From: Saccopteryx bilineata
Lineage: Eukaryota > Chordata > Mammalia > Chiroptera > Emballonuridae
Direction of reading: 5' to 3'
Length of the DNA stretch: 64,000 nt
Assembly (NCBI RefSeq): GCF_036850765.1
Contig: NC_089490.1
Coordinates: 242,854,442-242,918,441 of the forward strand
Below are positions 62,605-64,000 of the stretch, piece by piece; within the stretch, counting starts at the first letter, position 1; the number at the start of each line of letters is the position of its first letter. Below the pieces are notes generated by a model that did no database searches, was not told where the DNA came from, and was given only the letters and a program-made list of their open reading frames with translations. The position numbers were made by a program, and so were the translations under genes.

Positions 62605-64000
62605 ATTTTATTTTATTTATTTTTTATTAATTTTACTAGGGTGACATCAATAAATCAGGGTACATATGTTCAAACAAAACATGTCCAGGTTGTCTTGTCA
62701 ATCAATTATGTTGCTTACTCATCACCCAAAGTCAGATTGTCCTCTGTCACCTTCTATCTAGTTTTCTTTGTGCCCCTATTCCTCCCCCTTTCCCCCTCCC
62801 CCCACCCCCCGTAACCACACTCTTATCAATGTCTCTTAGTCTCGCTTTTTTTTTTCTTAAATTTTATTTATTCATTTTTAGAGAGGAGAGAGAAAGGGAG
62901 AGCGAGAGAGACAGAGAGGGAGAGAGAGGAGAGAGAGAGACAGAAAGAAGGAGCTGGAAGCATTAACTCCCATATGTGCCTTGACTAGGCAAGCCCAGGG
63001 TTTCGAACCGGCGACCTCAGTATTTCCAGGTCGACGCTTTATCCACTGCGCCACCACAGGTCAGGCTAGTCTCGCTTTTATATCCCACCTACGTATGGAA
63101 TAATGCAGTTCCTGGATTTTTCTGATTTACTTATTTCACTCCGTATAATGTTATCAAGATCCCACCATTTTGCTGTAAATGATCTGATGTCATCATTTCT
63201 TATGGCTGAGTAGTATTCCATAGTGTATATGTGTCACATCTTCTTTATCCAGTCATCTATTGAAGGGCTTTTTGGTTGTTTCTATGTTCTGGCCACTGTG
63301 AACAATGCTGCAATGAACATGGGGCTGCATGTATCTTTATGTATCAATGTTTCTGAGTTTTTGGGGTATATACCTAGTAGAGGGATTGCTGGGTCATAAG
63401 GTAGTTCTATTTGCAGTTTTTTGAGGCACCACCATACTTTCTTCCATAATGGTTGTACTACTTTATATTCCCACCAACAGTGAATGAGGGTTCCTTTTTC
63501 TCCACAGCCTCTCCAACATTTGCTATTACCTGTCTTGTTAATAATAGCTAATCTAACACGTGTGAGATGGTATCTCATTGCCGTTTTGATTTGCATTTCT
63601 CTAATAACTAAAGAAGATGAGCATCTTTTCATATATCTGTTGGCCATTTGTATTTTTTCCTGGGAGAAGTGTCTGTTCATGTCCTCTTCCCATTTTTTTA
63701 TTGGATTGTTTGTTTGTTTGTTGTTGAGTTTTATGAGTTCTTTGTATATTTTGGATATTAGGCCCTTATCTGAGCAGTTGTTTGAAAATATCATTTCCCA
63801 TTTAGTTGGCTGTCTGTTTATTTTGTTATCAGTTTCTCTTGCTGAGCAAAAACTTCTTAGTCTGATGTAGTCCCATTCATTAATTTTTGCCTTCACTTCT
63901 CTTGCCATTGGAGTCAAATTCATAAAATGCTCTTTAAAACCCAGGTCCATGAGTTTAGTACCTATGTCTTCTTCTATGTACTTTATTGTTTTAGGTCTTA
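62605..64000 (-). mobile_element. L1 3' part running past the window end
   Basis: A reversed 3' UTR (GGGTGACATCAATAAATCAG) is followed by an ORF2 C-terminus open for 222 codons at 63282-63950. It has the motifs [20 protein letters not shown] and [14 protein letters not shown]. It is interrupted near its 3' end by a family C SINE. The frame is the most intact L1 stretch in the window, but the beginning is not visible. Confidence 0.93.
62850..63066 (-). mobile_element. Ves-like SINE, family C, inside L1, with TSD
   Basis: TAGTCTCGCTTTT lies at 62837-62849 and 63067-63079. Minus strand. Confidence 0.95.

Overview
This is mammalian nuclear DNA, almost certainly from a bat. It holds dense tRNA-derived SINEs of several Ves-like families, L1 fragments, and hAT and mariner MITEs that still show intact target-site duplications (TSDs). 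The SINE consensus types suggest Yinpterochiroptera (for example horseshoe bats), but the species is an inference. There are no bacterial-type operons, CRISPR arrays or viral gene clusters.

Two protein-coding genes lie head to head. On the minus strand, positions 1279-24235 hold coding exons 1-14 of NUP155, a scaffold nucleoporin of the nuclear pore inner ring. They encode residues 1-543, and the remaining exons lie beyond position 1. On the plus strand, positions 29534-48729 hold coding exons 1-5 of WDR70 (172 residues, the disordered acidic N-terminus). Its WD40 exons lie beyond position 64000. Every exon boundary was placed by GT/AG sites and every codon phase closes. The start codons are 5.3 kb apart, each in a CpG-rich promoter, and the order agrees with the NUP155-WDR70 neighbourhood known from human 5p13.

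Between the genes (24.2-29.5 kb) lie an old L1 fragment, two SINEs inserted one after the other at the same target, and a clean hAT MITE. The NUP155 introns hold a retroviral LTR with a polypurine tract (about 342-834), an ERV LTR-like block (about 18.1-19.8 kb) split by two abutting hAT elements, a hairpin mariner MITE, old L1 pieces and many SINEs. WDR70 intron 3 holds a truncated U2 snRNA retropseudogene, a 248-bp mariner MITE, SINEs nested in SINEs and an apparent SINE-L1 chimera. WDR70 intron 5 (48.7-64 kb) holds a mosaic of L1 3' ends interrupted by SINEs.

I found no new gene system. The observations most worth checking are a probable U12-type (minor spliceosome) intron 2 in NUP155, the SINE-L1 bipartite retrocopy flanked by one TSD (42338-44311), a near-identical 132-bp duplication 4.5 kb apart inside WDR70, the U2 retropseudogene, and a possible cryptic exon at about 32458.
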